Shown here piece after piece: positions 32,202-42,398 of a stretch of DNA of 64,000 bases (position 1 is its first letter; each line of letters opens with the position of its first letter). Below the pieces are notes generated by a model, which had not been told where the DNA came from, made no database searches, and saw only the letters and a program-made list of their open reading frames with translations. Source of the DNA: Phellopilus nigrolimitatus (Eukaryota > Basidiomycota > Agaricomycetes > Hymenochaetales > Hymenochaetaceae); NCBI GenBank assembly GCA_021029095.1, contig JAJOHG010000127.1, positions 1 through 64,000 on the forward strand, read 5' to 3'. The position numbers were made by a program, and so were the translations under genes.

Positions 32202-33386
32202 CTAATATAGTAAGTCATCTACACTGAAGGAGATGTTTCTTCGAGCGCAGATTTCTTCAAGTGAATTCAACGCTGCCCGCGAGGGTTCCACCCACTTGTC
32301 GTATTCGTCTTGGGAAAACTCCAGCTCTGGATCGAGGAGGAGAAAGGCCGAGCGAAAACGAAGCACTTTGAGTGCCGGAAGGAAGTCGCCCGATCCTGCC
32401 CCTAACCTGAAACAGTTCACAAGCTGTTTAACCTGCTCTGGATGCCCGCAATAGAACAATTCTTCCAAAGAATCCATAGACTCCAAGCATCTCGGTTGCA
32501 CGGCAGGCGCTTCGCAGTAGAAATAGCGAAGTTTACGTAAAGGCGGGAAGTACGGGATCACGACGCGTAGTTCCACCGCGAAACACAATTTCAAGCGGAT
32601 CAGAGTCTCCGACCACGTATGCAGGCATGCGAGGGTCTCCATTTCCATGGACGTATCGTGTGCGATATCGGCGTCCTTGACGTTCGGTGCCATCTTCGCT
32701 AAGGTGCACGCTATGTCGAAGCCCCTCACCTTAACACGACGCAGCGCCAGACAACACGCAGGTGTCCCAGTTGGGAACTCTAACGGATATAGGTGAAAGC
32801 CCTGGTCAACGAGCGAAAACTCCTCGAGGTCCGGCCAGTTCGCCAACAATGCCAGCGTCTCTTCCGGAGAGCAAAGCGTGTCGGTCTCAAGCCCCTTTCC
32901 CTGATGATTTGGCGAGTAGAGGCAAAATTGTTTCAGCGACCGCTTGGCTAGCGCGTGCCTCAAATGTTTTACCACCGGCGCGTCAATTTTCTTCCAAGAT
33001 TTGCCCAACCGCCTAATACTGAGGTGCGTGAGGTTCAAGGACAGGGAGATGATTTCCGTGATCCCGAACACGGTACCGTCGTCAAAGCACTTGGACTCGA
33101 AAGTAAAGAAGCGCACGAGGTTCGCAAGACGGCTGTTCTGCGAAAGTGTAGCGCAAAGAAGCGCCACAGCACCTCCGCTATGTTCTCTGTCTTCTGAGAT
33201 AAATATTGATCTATAGAGCTGGCGTTCTCCGTATTCATGCCATGCCTTACATACGAGGAGGAGAGGAGCGAGGTCGGAGGAGAAATGAGAATTGGGAAAC
33301 GTGTATGGACCGCCGAGATATAGCTGGATGATGTTTTCCGTTATCTCGACCGGGAGCGGCGGCGTACGCGGCTCTGTTGTAGCCAT
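32202..33386 (-). CDS. F-box protein, array copy 3
   Basis: Intronless, 394 aa. F-box LPVEITENIIQLYLGG with SDLAPLLLVCKAW, followed by the leucine-rich body and the ICARRNISFSVDD end. The block SEDREHSGGAVALLCATL and the following ~70 residues match copy 7 (50644-51804) much better than the neighbours do, another sign of patchwork exchange. Head-adjacent to a Ser-rich pseudogene (34050-35870), as in most array units. No disruption seen. Confidence 0.85.
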   Translation of the reverse strand: MATTEPRTPPLPVEITENIIQLYLGGPYTFPNSHFSSDLAPLLLVCKAWHEYGERQLYRSIFISEDREHSGGAVALLCATLSQNSRLANLVRFFTFESKCFDDGTVFGITEIISLSLNLTHLSIRRLGKSWKKIDAPVVKHLRHALAKRSLKQFCLYSPNHQGKGLETDTLCSPEETLALLANWPDLEEFSLVDQGFHLYPLEFPTGTPACCLALRRVKVRGFDIACTLAKMAPNVKDADIAHDTSMEMETLACLHTWSETLIRLKLCFAVELRVVIPYFPPLRKLRYFYCEAPAVQPRCLESMDSLEELFYCGHPEQVKQLVNCFRLGAGSGDFLPALKVLRFRSAFLLLDPELEFSQDEYDKWVEPSRAALNSLEEICARRNISFSVDDLLY

Positions 33387-34049
33387 GATGGCCTAACTGG
33401 CGACGTTTCGACAGAATTAAGCATCAAGTGCACCTGCTAGAGCACCAACAGGAGGACACACCTAAGTTTCGAGAGAGGAGGATACCGCGGGAGCCTCGTC
33501 TGAGCTTCTGCGTGGCCAGGCGCTATTCGTTTTGAAGGCACGGATCGTTCGCGGTTTCTGTGAGCGCAAATATGTACTGTCGGGTGTAGAGTAGAGAGAT
33601 GATACGCGGCGCAGTTCAAGTTGGCGTTAGTGGTGCTGATTAGTCATCGCGACTCGTGTTGCCGATTGGACAAGCGCGGTACAATGCTAGTAATATAAAA
33701 CCTCGGAATTGGACAGTCATAAGTCGAAGGTGTATGCCACTGCATCGTAGTACTACCAATACTCGTTGATAGAGAGCAATAAAAACAGTGTTGCGATCCA
33801 GTGAGCCAGGATCCAGAACTAAAGCCAGATAATAGCGGGAGGGACAGCAGAATCCACGTGACGATATCAAAGCGAGCACCGCCCGACGACGATGATATAT
33901 ATAGTAAATAAATCTAGTAAAATCGATGGGACGAAGCACAAGCAGAGTGCAGGCAAGAAACAGCGCGCGCAGATGAGTGTCCTATTCACTGTCGATCACA
34001 TCGCGCTTCCGAGTCCCTATGAAATCACATCTCATCAGATCGAAAGGAC
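33387..34049. other. F-box 3 promoter side and 3' flank of the Ser-rich pseudogene
   Basis: The first ~220 bp are the conserved F-box upstream block with the probable 5'-UTR intron. From about 33640 to 34049 the sequence matches, in reverse, the 3' flank of the intact Ser-rich gene (62976-63340), including TTTACTAGATTTATTTACTA. This shows that non-transcribed flank was duplicated too, so the copying was at the DNA level. Confidence 0.6.
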
Positions 34050-35870
34050 GGAAAGAGGGGGATCGTAGCAGTCAAACGCACATGATACCTCATCTCTCCG
34101 ACGCAGAGTTTGCAGATGTCCCCGCCATGCTGCCCGACAGCGACTCCACGCACAACATACCGGCCCGCAGACATCTTCCACCGCACCGGTTCCTTGCCTT
34201 CAATCCAGCCCCGAGCAGTGGTACCGTGCGCGACGAAGAAACAAAACGAAGAAACAAAAACAGGCACCAGTTCGGGTCCGAAGAGGCACACCCAGCAGAC
34301 CGACGCCGTACGCATTGCCCTCGACGCTCCTCTTCTTGCCGGCACGGCCCGTGGCCTGCCCCATGAACAGCGCGGGAGGGAGCACGTCTGCCGTGTTTCA
34401 TAATTAGGCCGCCGTCGCTGCCGACGAGGCGGGGTTGGCGAACGAGTCGCCTGCAGTGGCGAGGCGCTGAGCCCGGCGATGGGCGGGAGGTGGCCGCCCG
34501 GACCATACATGTCCATGCGCGCCATCTGCGCGACCTCCCGCATCGCCGGGCTTGCGCGCAGCACCTCAGGCGCATATGACCGCGAGGAGCGCGTGGGGGG
34601 CAGTCTTCGCTCCAGTCTTCTTCTCCTTCTCTCTTTTGCGCGGCGTCCGCCGAGGAACGCCGTGCGCGACAGGGTTAGTGTGTGCCGCGCCTGCGCCGCG
34701 GCGGCTGTGTGTAAGCGGTACCACGAGGGTAGTGATGGTCCGAGACTGGCTGCTTGCTGGAATGCAGTAAGGGTGAGTAAGGTAGAATAGAAGATGGGGA
34801 GAGGAAGGACGTACGTGGCAGAAAGCGAGCTATAGTTGCTCGTCTTGTTCCCAAAGGTATTCGTGACGGTTGGAGGTGGTAAATGGTTCATAGCCACGGC
34901 CGTCGGACGCCCAGAAGACATCACCGTCGTGATCACGCTGCAGTCGTTATGGATTCTTCTTTCAATGCACGCTGAAAGTAGAGTATAAGGACACACCTGG
35001 ATGTAATGGGTGGGGGCTCCTGGGACTCTACACGACGCTCGGGCTCATTGTCCGGGCAAGCGGGCCAACCTCCGCGCCAGACGAGATGAGGCCGGCGTTC
35101 GACCCCGCCTGATCCTGCTGAGGGACGGACGCGGTGGTCCCTCCGCCGTCCGCAGCAGGCGTGCCCGCGGGGGCGGGCGCTGTATCTCCCGGGTCGGCTG
35201 TCGTCGACGGAGGCAAAGAAAAGCTCTTTTGTTCCCATCACCCCTCCCTGTTCCACTACCATCGAAGCTATCATCCCCGCCGTCGCCGGGCTCGTCCTCG
35301 TCTTGCGGCGTGCCTCCGTTCGCCGATTTGTCAGAGCCAACGACGGCGGCGGAGCGGGCACTGTTGTCACCGCGGACGCGTCAGAAGATGACGGCGCCGC
35401 CCTCGAATCAGGAGAACTGATGCTCTAGAGGAGTTCGAGTCGGACGCGCTGCATGACGCGGAGGAGGCTGGATCTAATGTGCCCGCGCTCGTGGAAGTGG
35501 TCGATGGGACCGGATTGGATGTGCTCGAACCCGAGATGTCAGTCGACGGAGAGCCCGACGCCGATGCGGACAAAGAAATAAATAGTACCACGGAAGAGGG
35601 CGTTGACGAAGCAAGCTGAGATTCAGTGAGAACCAAAAGCCTGATGTAGCGGAGGTGGAAAGTGAGGCGGATGGGGCAGGCGTCGACGTAGAGCCCTGCG
35701 GTGTGCCATTGGCTGTGCCGGAAGATGCGCTGGTCACATGTAGACCCGCTGCTTGACGCGCCTAATGTGCTCGAGCTCGTTATGGCCGTCGATGTCGATG
35801 AAGAGACCGTGCTCGACGTGCTCGAAAACCGAGATCACGTGGTCGCGGGATGTCCCAGGCAAAGGCGTGC
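34050..35870 (-). pseudogene. Truncated Ser-rich membrane-protein pseudogene 1
   Basis: Homologous to exons 2-4 of the gene at 59929-62975. Recognisable tail pieces are TLSRTAFLGGRRAK, PAMREVAQMARMDMYGPGG and HLPPIAGLSASPL. The membrane segment is largely deleted: the frame runs from the juxtamembrane region directly to the basic RLHTAAAAQ part. Stops and shifts break the Ser-rich domain. The 5' part of the gene is missing, with the breakpoint next to GAGATCACGTGGTCGCG at about 35847. The TA-flanked element at 35897 lies just beyond it. Confidence 0.75.
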
Positions 35871-36117
35871 ACGAGCCCCGCGAGCCATCTACTGTATGTC
35901 GGAAAAATCCTGTTTGACGTAATCGATATCCAGCTTTGTAATACCATTACAATTCCTTTTTCGTAGATTGTAGTCCCATCTAAATTTGGTAAGATGTTAC
36001 AAACACATTGTAATCGTGCTGGTTAATTATAACTCTATTGTAATTACGCCGGTTAATCATAGTTCTGTTGTAGTCATTATAATTCTATTGTAAAACTACT
36101 ATGCTCTACAGCGAAGC

Positions 36118-38005
36118 TTGCTGCACAATGGACGTGCGATAGCACGTCCGCATTCCTCACCCACATCAACGACGCTAAGAAGTGCAAGATCCTCATCGAC
36201 CTCATCACCCGCCCATCGCCCTCGATGGCGAAAATGGTGCTGAGCCCGTTGTTCAGTTCCTCGACATGGCCGCGGAGCTCGACCAGACTGCCGAAAGCAT
36301 ATGTGGCCCTAAGTGAGCTATTTTGTTCATGATGTGAGTGTTACCGCCCCGACTCAAGGCTCATCTACGACCAAAGTCATTGGTGCCAACCGAGGCCCGC
36401 CAACGGTCTGGCCCGCCACCTTCAATAGACAGCTCACCAAATAGGAGGCCTACATCCAGAAGCTCGATGGCTCGACTGGCGCTTCTCTTAAGTTGACTGT
36501 CCTCAACCCGGAGTACAAGGCCGGCCTCATTGCGCAGTGTCACGATCTTCGTCCGCCGCGGCGGTCCGAACTACCAGGAAGGTCTTAAGGCGATGCGCCT
36601 CCTCGGCGAGTCTCTCGGCGTGCCCATCAAGGTGTACGGCCCGGACACTCACGTTATCGAGATTGTCCCCATTGCGCTTGGCATCAAGTCAGCCCGCAAG
36701 TCAGGTGTGAGCTCCGCACGTTCGATCCCGCAGTCTGCGCCTGGCTCGCCTCCTCCTGGCAAGGTCATTGGCGGTGCGCCTTCTGACGAGGCCTCGATCG
36801 GCGCGATTCACTCATCCGGAGAGCGCACGCAGCCTGGAGACCAGATTGTGCACTTCCCGGATGGCAAGAAGGGATCGGTGCGCCCGTGGTTCCGTCCCTT
36901 CGACGCGAAGACGCGCAGTCTTGTCTATGGTCTCCAGCCCCGCGCGATTCAGGGCATGCTTGACTTTGACTACTCATGTGGTCGTGACACGCCCTCGGTT
37001 GCCGCGCGTTTCTCGAGTCAAATCAAGACGGTCGCTATCATTGCTGAGGGTGTGCCGGAGAGGCACGCGCGCGAGATCCTGCACCTTGCGAAAGAAAAGG
37101 ATATCCTCATCGTTGGTCCGCTACCGTTGGTAGTATCAAGGCCGGATGCTTCAAGATCGGTAACTCTGGAGGGTACGTCTTCGTCTTGTTATTTCAATAA
37201 TATTTGTTGATTTTCGGCTTTTCTGTTCAATATGATGGACAACATCATCGCGTCAAAGCTGTACCTTGCAGGCTCCGTCGGCTACGTCTCTAAACTTGGA
37301 GGTATGTCCAACGAGCTCAACAACATCCTTTCGCTCGTCACGAACAGCACCTACGAGGGCATCACAATTGGCGGGGACCGTTACCCTGGTTCGACTTTTA
37401 TTGTCCACCTTCTACGCTATGAGGCCGACCCCGATTGCAAGATGCTCATTCTTCTTGGAGAGGTCGGCGGTATCGAGGAGTACCGCGTGATCGACGCCGT
37501 TAAATCAGGCAAGATCTGCAAGCCCATCGTCGCATGGGCTATTTGTACGTGCGCAAAGATGTTCGCAACAGAGGTGCAGTTCGGGCACGCGGGCTCGGTG
37601 GCGAACTCGCTTATGGAGACGGCGGACACGAAGAACGCGGCGATGAAAGCCGCCCGCATTGTCGTTCCTGAGACGTTCGAGGACCTGTCGGACGTGCTCC
37701 GCGAGACGTACAACGTACTGGTGGCGAGTGGTGCAGTTTTCCCGAAGCCGGAGCGCGAGCCGCCTGTCATCCCGATGGACTACAAGTGGGCGCAAGAGCT
37801 TGGGCTCATCCGCAAACCTGCTGCGTTCATCTCGACGATCTCAGACGAGCGTGGCCAGGAGCTGCTCTACGCGGGTATGCGCATCACAGATGTGTTCAAG
37901 GAGGATATCGGTCTCGGCGGTGTCGTCAGTTCGCTCTGGTTCAAACGCAGCCTCATGGCTCCTCGTCCTCCGTCGACTTCGGGCCTGAAATGTGTTCATC
38001 TGTGA
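36118..38005 (+). pseudogene. ATP-citrate lyase (ACL) pseudogene inside the TIR element
   Basis: ACL makes cytosolic acetyl-CoA from citrate. Pieces in order: FLTHINDAKKCKILIDLITR near 36155, then after an internal gap VVQFLDMAAELDQTAESICG near 36250, EAYIQKLDGSTGASLKLTVL-type sequence near 36450, a second gap and a 2-base loss before TIFVRRGGPNYQEGLKAM near 36545. The frame then runs open to about 37115, where a 1-base loss breaks ATVGSIKAGCFKIGNSGG. A 58-bp intron (37174-37231) is still present, and then MMDNIIASKLY through GQELLYAGMRITDVFKED to WFKR near 37950. The lyase C-terminal region is absent. Intron retention shows a DNA-level copy, not a retrocopy. It cannot make a normal enzyme. 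Confidence 0.9.
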
Positions 38006-38221
38006 GGGTGCCTGTTCCGCAGATATGCACAGTGTTTACTCTTTTACTCAATATCGTAAAATAAACCAAATGTAACTAAACTAAAACAAAATGTAAAGTG
38101 CCCCACAGGCTACCCTCCATACCCACCCAGAGACCCGGGACCCGCCTGACCTGGTCCACGGGTTAGTGTCGGTCCTCTTTTCTTCGTGATGGCTCATATA
38201 TATGGAATGAAAATCATGTAT

Positions 38222-38310
38222 AAAGGCTCTCTGGCAGAGTGGTTTTAATGTGTAAATTATGTAATATGTATTCTTAGGTACTAAGTCTTAGGTTCGAATC
38301 ACGAGTAAAA
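38222..38310 (+). other. tRNA-like relic with Pol III A and B boxes
   Basis: TGGCAGAGTGG (38232-38242) matches the A-box consensus and GGTTCGAATC (38291-38300) matches the B box, at a spacing usual for a tRNA with a long variable arm. The T-stem and acceptor stem do not pair, so it is not a working tRNA. It may be a degraded tRNA-Leu-like gene or the head of a SINE within the TIR element. Confidence 0.5.
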
Positions 38311-38871
38311 ATTGTACAAAAAGTTAGATTATGTAAATATCACAACAGTTAAGTAAGAATTTCAAGACGGAAGGAGGACTGGTAGGAATCATTATTTTGC
38401 TGTTATAGCACGTAGTCGATAATTTGATTGTAATGCCTGTTGTAATTCAAATTGTAATTCAAATTGTAATTACATTATAAAGATTCGCTATGTAGTTACA
38501 AAACTTCGCTATAATTGTAATTAAGCAACTAAATTAAGGCATTATGATGAATTATAATCCATTGCAATTCACTCCGGATTTTTCCGACATAGGATCTGCG
38601 CAACGAGACGCGTACTGCATGGGACGTCGCATCAAGGCCGCCACCTTCAACGAAAGCACAATGCCAGGGCGGACGGATAAAAAGTCCTCGTCTCCGCGTT
38701 CACTGTCAGTATCAGCTATTTAAATTTTAGGTCCGGTATGAGATAACAGAATCGAGAGCTTCGTAACATATATACATAGATTGCGCGAGAGGATTCTGAA
38801 CACGTGGATTAATTGCAAACGCAAATTTGAAGAAGACACCGAGACTCGAGCATTAAACTACACAGCACGAT

Positions 38872-40122
38872 TCAATTCATCAGTAGCTCGTCGTCCACAC
38901 TGAAGGAGATGCTTCTTCGAGCGCAGATTTCTCCAAGCGACTTCAACGCTGCCCGCGAGGGTTCCACCCATTCGTCGTATTCGTCTTGGGAAAATCTCCG
39001 CTCTGGATCGAGGACGAGAACGGCCGAGCGAAAATGAAGCACTTTGAGTGCCGGAAGGAAGTCGCCCGATCCTGTCCCTTCCCTGAAACAATTCACTAGT
39101 TGTTCCGCCCGCTGGGGGCGCACGCAATAGAATAGCTCTTCTAGAGAATCCATAGTCGCCAAGAGTCTCGGATGCATGTCGGTCGCTTCACAACGGAAAT
39201 AGCGAAGTTTCCGTAAAGGCGGGAAGTGCCGGATCACATTGCTGTTTCCCTCCACGATATACAATGACAAGCGGGTGAGAGTTTCGGACCACGTGTGTAG
39301 GCATGCGAGGGTCCCGCTGACCGTATTGTGTGCGATATCTACATCCTCGACAAACGGCGCCATCTTCGCTATGAAGCACGCTGTGTCGAGGCCCTGCACC
39401 TTAATGCGACGTAGCGCCAGACAACGCGCAGGTGTCTCCGGTGGGAGTTCAAACGGATCTGAGGAGGCACCCCATTCAACGAGAGAAAACTCCTCGAGGT
39501 CCGGCCAGTCTGCTATCAACTCTGCAGTCTCTTCCGGAGAACAAAGCGCGTCTGGAGGCTCGTCTGGAGGCTCGGACATGCAACGAAAAGTGGAGAAGAG
39601 GCGAAAATATTGCAGCGATCGCTTGGACAACGCATGCCTCAAGGTTGGTGGTGCCGACGGGTGGAGGTTCTGCCAATGGCTGCTCAACCGACTAATACTG
39701 ACGTGCGTGAGGTTCGGGGTCAGGGTGATGATTTCCGCGATCGCGAACACGGTATCACTGTCAAAGCACTTGGATTCAAAAGTAAAGAAGCGCACGAGGT
39801 TCGCAAGGCGGCTGTTCTCCCACAGCGTCCAACGAAGAAGCATGACGCCAATAGCTTTGTTATCTTCATTGTCTTCGCTATCCTCACTGGCCTCGCTGTC
39901 CTCGCTGTCCTCGCTATCTTTGCTATAAGTTGTGAAGTATATTGACCTGTAGAGCTGGCGCTCTCCATATTCATGCCATCCCTTGCAGACGAGTAGAAGA
40001 GGCGCGAGGTCGGAGGGGCGATGAGAATCGGGAAACGTGTACGGACCGCCGAGATATAGCTGGATGATGTTCTCCGTTATCTCGAACGGAAGTGTCTGTG
40101 CGCGTGGCACTGCGCTAGTCAT
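38872..40122 (-). CDS. F-box protein, array copy 4 with acidic repeat insert
   Basis: Intronless, 416 aa, the longest copy. After the F-box (LPFEITENIIQLYLGG, SDLAPLLLVCKGW) an in-frame run built from SED/NED units (about 39875-39935) adds roughly 18 residues compared with the others. The middle-to-C-terminal stretch TLACLHTWSETLTRLSLYIV through LPALKVLHFRSAVL is essentially the same as copy 1, with almost identical DNA. It ends ICARRSISFSVDD. The start MTSAVPRAQTLPFEI differs from the usual MAST.PRTPPLP but sits at the same place. Confidence 0.85.
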   Translation of the reverse strand: MTSAVPRAQTLPFEITENIIQLYLGGPYTFPDSHRPSDLAPLLLVCKGWHEYGERQLYRSIYFTTYSKDSEDSEDSEASEDSEDNEDNKAIGVMLLRWTLWENSRLANLVRFFTFESKCFDSDTVFAIAEIITLTPNLTHVSISRLSSHWQNLHPSAPPTLRHALSKRSLQYFRLFSTFRCMSEPPDEPPDALCSPEETAELIADWPDLEEFSLVEWGASSDPFELPPETPARCLALRRIKVQGLDTACFIAKMAPFVEDVDIAHNTVSGTLACLHTWSETLTRLSLYIVEGNSNVIRHFPPLRKLRYFRCEATDMHPRLLATMDSLEELFYCVRPQRAEQLVNCFREGTGSGDFLPALKVLHFRSAVLVLDPERRFSQDEYDEWVEPSRAALKSLGEICARRSISFSVDDELLMN

Positions 40123-40589
40123 GATGGCCTAACTGGTGACATCCCGACAGAATTAAGCACCGCAAGTGTACCTGCTAGAGCATCAATAGAAGGACACACC
40201 TGGGTTTCGAGAGTGGAGGACACCGCGCAAGCTTCGTCTGAACTTCTGCGCTGCTCGTTTTGAAGGTACGAATCGTTCGTGGCTTCTCTGAGCGCAAATG
40301 TGTACTGTCCGAAGTAAAGTAGAGAGGTGAACACGCGGCGTAGTTGGCGCTAGAGATGCTGAGTAGTCATTGCGACCTCATGTTTGTGCGGTACAATGTT
40401 ACATAAATAATCTCGGAGTAGACAAGCCTGAACCCCATCGTGTGATATAGGGTCGCTTCAATATTCCTTCGTCATATTGCAGGATTTGTCTTCATATTAC
40501 TGTGTCTTGCGGCGTGGCGCGTATTCTAACGAAAGTGGATTTTTGAACAAATTCCAATTTTATCACTACTAAGTGGGGCCGGTGTCTAA
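40123..40589. promoter_or_regulatory. F-box 4 upstream region and duplicated spacer
   Basis: Holds the conserved block with GGACACACCTGGG (reverse of the probable 5'-UTR donor) at about 40193. About 40430-40570 matches 44450-44590 of the next unit, so this spacer belongs to the duplicated unit. Confidence 0.5.
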
Positions 40590-41250
40590 GACGTAGATCC
40601 CGTTTCATCCTGCTGAGGGACGGATGCAGTGGTCCCTCTGCCGCCCGCAGCAGGCGTGCCCGCGGGCGCTGTATCTGCCGGGCCGGTTGTCGTTGACGGG
40701 CTCTCTTGTTCCCATCACCACTCCCGGTTCCACTACCATCGCCGCTATCATCCCTGCCGTCGCCGGGCTCGCCCTCGCCTTGTGGTGCGCCGCTCGCAGA
40801 TCTGTCAGAGCCAACGACGGACGGAGGGGCGGACGCCAATGTTACCGCGAGCGCGTCGGAGTATGGCGGCGTCGCCCTCAACTCAGGAGTGCTGGTGCTC
40901 GTAGAGGAGTTGGAATCGGACGCGCTGGATGACGCGGGGGAGGCTTGGTCTGACGTGCGCGCGCTCGTGGAGGCGGTCGAGGGACCGGGTCGGATGTGCT
41001 GAGCTCGAGAAGGCTGTCGATGGAGAGCCCGGCACCGATGCGAGTAACAAATTAGATAAACCGTAGAAGAGGACGCCGAGAAGCAAGTTGAGAACCAAAC
41101 CTGATGTAGCGGAGGCGGAAAGTGAGGCGGGTGTGGTAGGCGTCGACGTAGAGTCCGGTGGTGTGCCGCCGGTTATGCTGGAAGACGTGGTGGTCCTGGC
41201 TCGAGTCTCCTCGTGCTCGAAAACCGAGATCACGTGGTCGCGCAATGCGA
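40590..41250 (-). pseudogene. Truncated Ser-rich membrane-protein pseudogene 2
   Basis: Only the C-terminal part of the Ser-rich exon remains (compare 61000-61640 of the intact gene). There is no membrane segment or cytoplasmic tail. Frames are broken. The 5' breakpoint is again at CGAAAACCGAGATCACGTGG (41219-41238). The hAT-derived element follows 14 bp beyond this entry. Confidence 0.7.
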
Positions 41251-41263
41251 GCCGAGCTAGTAG

Positions 41264-42128
41264 TAGGGCTCCGCAACGTACCGTATACTGATACGTACGT
41301 ATTTTTGCAAGCAGGATACTGGTACGTTCAGTATCAATACGGTCACGTATTTTATGTTTTCGTGGGCATGTACGGTACAGTACTGATACGGTACTGACCG
41401 TATACGGTGATACGTCGTATACGGGTTATGTAAACATAAATGAAGTTTTGTTTTAGAAATTTTAAGAGAGTTTGTTACTTTTTACTTTTTGCCGACATCA
41501 AAATCACACCTATTTATCTATTTATCAAGAATAGCATTAGCAAACGGCAGGCAGTGGCAAAAAAAAAAGGGGGGGTGATGGCGGCACCAAAGTCCTAATT
41601 CTATTTTCCCAGTTTTGTTTGTATCTGCTCTAAGACATACGTATAATGCAAAAAAAAAGAATGGAGAAGGTGGAAAATTGAGGAAGACAGTCATGCTCGT
41701 CGTTCGACACGACGAGCACGACTATCTCGGTGCGGCGCGGGAAGCCGGCAGCACACGTTGATGGCGACGAAAAGTCACGTGAATCGCCAACGCGGGCAGT
41801 GCCGACAATACACGCTGTGGTGGCACGGCCGGCGGTGATGTCAAATAGTCGGCATTTCAAGCAATCAGCATTTACTTAGTTGGGAGACTATAATACCTAA
41901 TTAGAGATATGTACCTCACGATCACATGCTTCTAGTTAGATATTATGGGTGTAGGGTCACGTATCACGTATTACGAACGTATACAGACGTATTATACGGG
42001 TTCAATACGTGTACGGTCACGTAAATACGTGACCGTATTTTCGACCATCGGAGAGCATTACGATACTGGTACGTGACCGTACCGTACCGTACCGTATTTC
42101 GTATATACGGGTACGTTGCGGAGCCCTA
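41264..42128. mobile_element. Non-autonomous hAT element, 865 bp, perfect 8-bp TSD
   Basis: Ends TAGGGCTCCGCAACGTAC and its reverse complement are identical to those of the 5.4-kb hAT. The target duplication GCTAGTAG is exact (41256-41263 and 42129-42136). About 200 bp at each end match the large element, including the CGTAC-rich subterminal repeats. The ~450-bp interior is unrelated and codes for nothing. It was presumably moved by a transposase like the one at 21568-25575. It is inserted just beyond the truncation point of Ser-rich pseudogene 2. Confidence 0.93.
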
Positions 42129-42398
42129 GCTAGTAGTACTACTAGTAGTGCTGCATGGGGCGCTGCCGTCAAGGACCTAGATAAGACCTATAGCATGCCA
42201 TGCAGGAGGCCTGGGATGATATAACAGTTGAGCAGATCAATGCTCATGTACCGAAGGCTCTGTTAGATTATTGATAAAGAGAATGGAATGGTTCAATTTT
42301 AATCTAGCAATGTATATGTAAAAATCAACAATGAAAATATGCTTTGTGTGTGTTGCAGAGGACTGTGTTAAGGCAACGTCGATCGCTAACGTGGTTCG

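Larger units (their letters stand above)
35897..38589 (+). mobile_element. TA-flanked TIR element carrying an ATP-citrate lyase gene copy
   Basis: Perfect 14-bp inverted ends, TGTCGGAAAAATCC at 35897-35910 and its complement at 38576-38589, each bounded by TA (35895-35896, 38590-38591). Both subterminal zones carry many TTGTAAT motifs (about 35935-36100 and 38430-38560). Joining the flanks restores a sequence like that of the paralogous unit at 46955-46995 (GCGAGCCATC ... TGCGCAACGAGA). No transposase is visible; the interior is a rearranged ACL gene plus a tRNA-like box. It fits a Pack-type, gene-capturing non-autonomous element. The TA target suggests the Tc1/mariner group, but the family is inferred. 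Confidence 0.85.

Noticed and set aside
36530..38005. Working ATP-citrate lyase gene
   Set aside because: Internal gaps, two small frameshifts and loss of the lyase C-terminal region make a functional enzyme impossible; called as a pseudogene.
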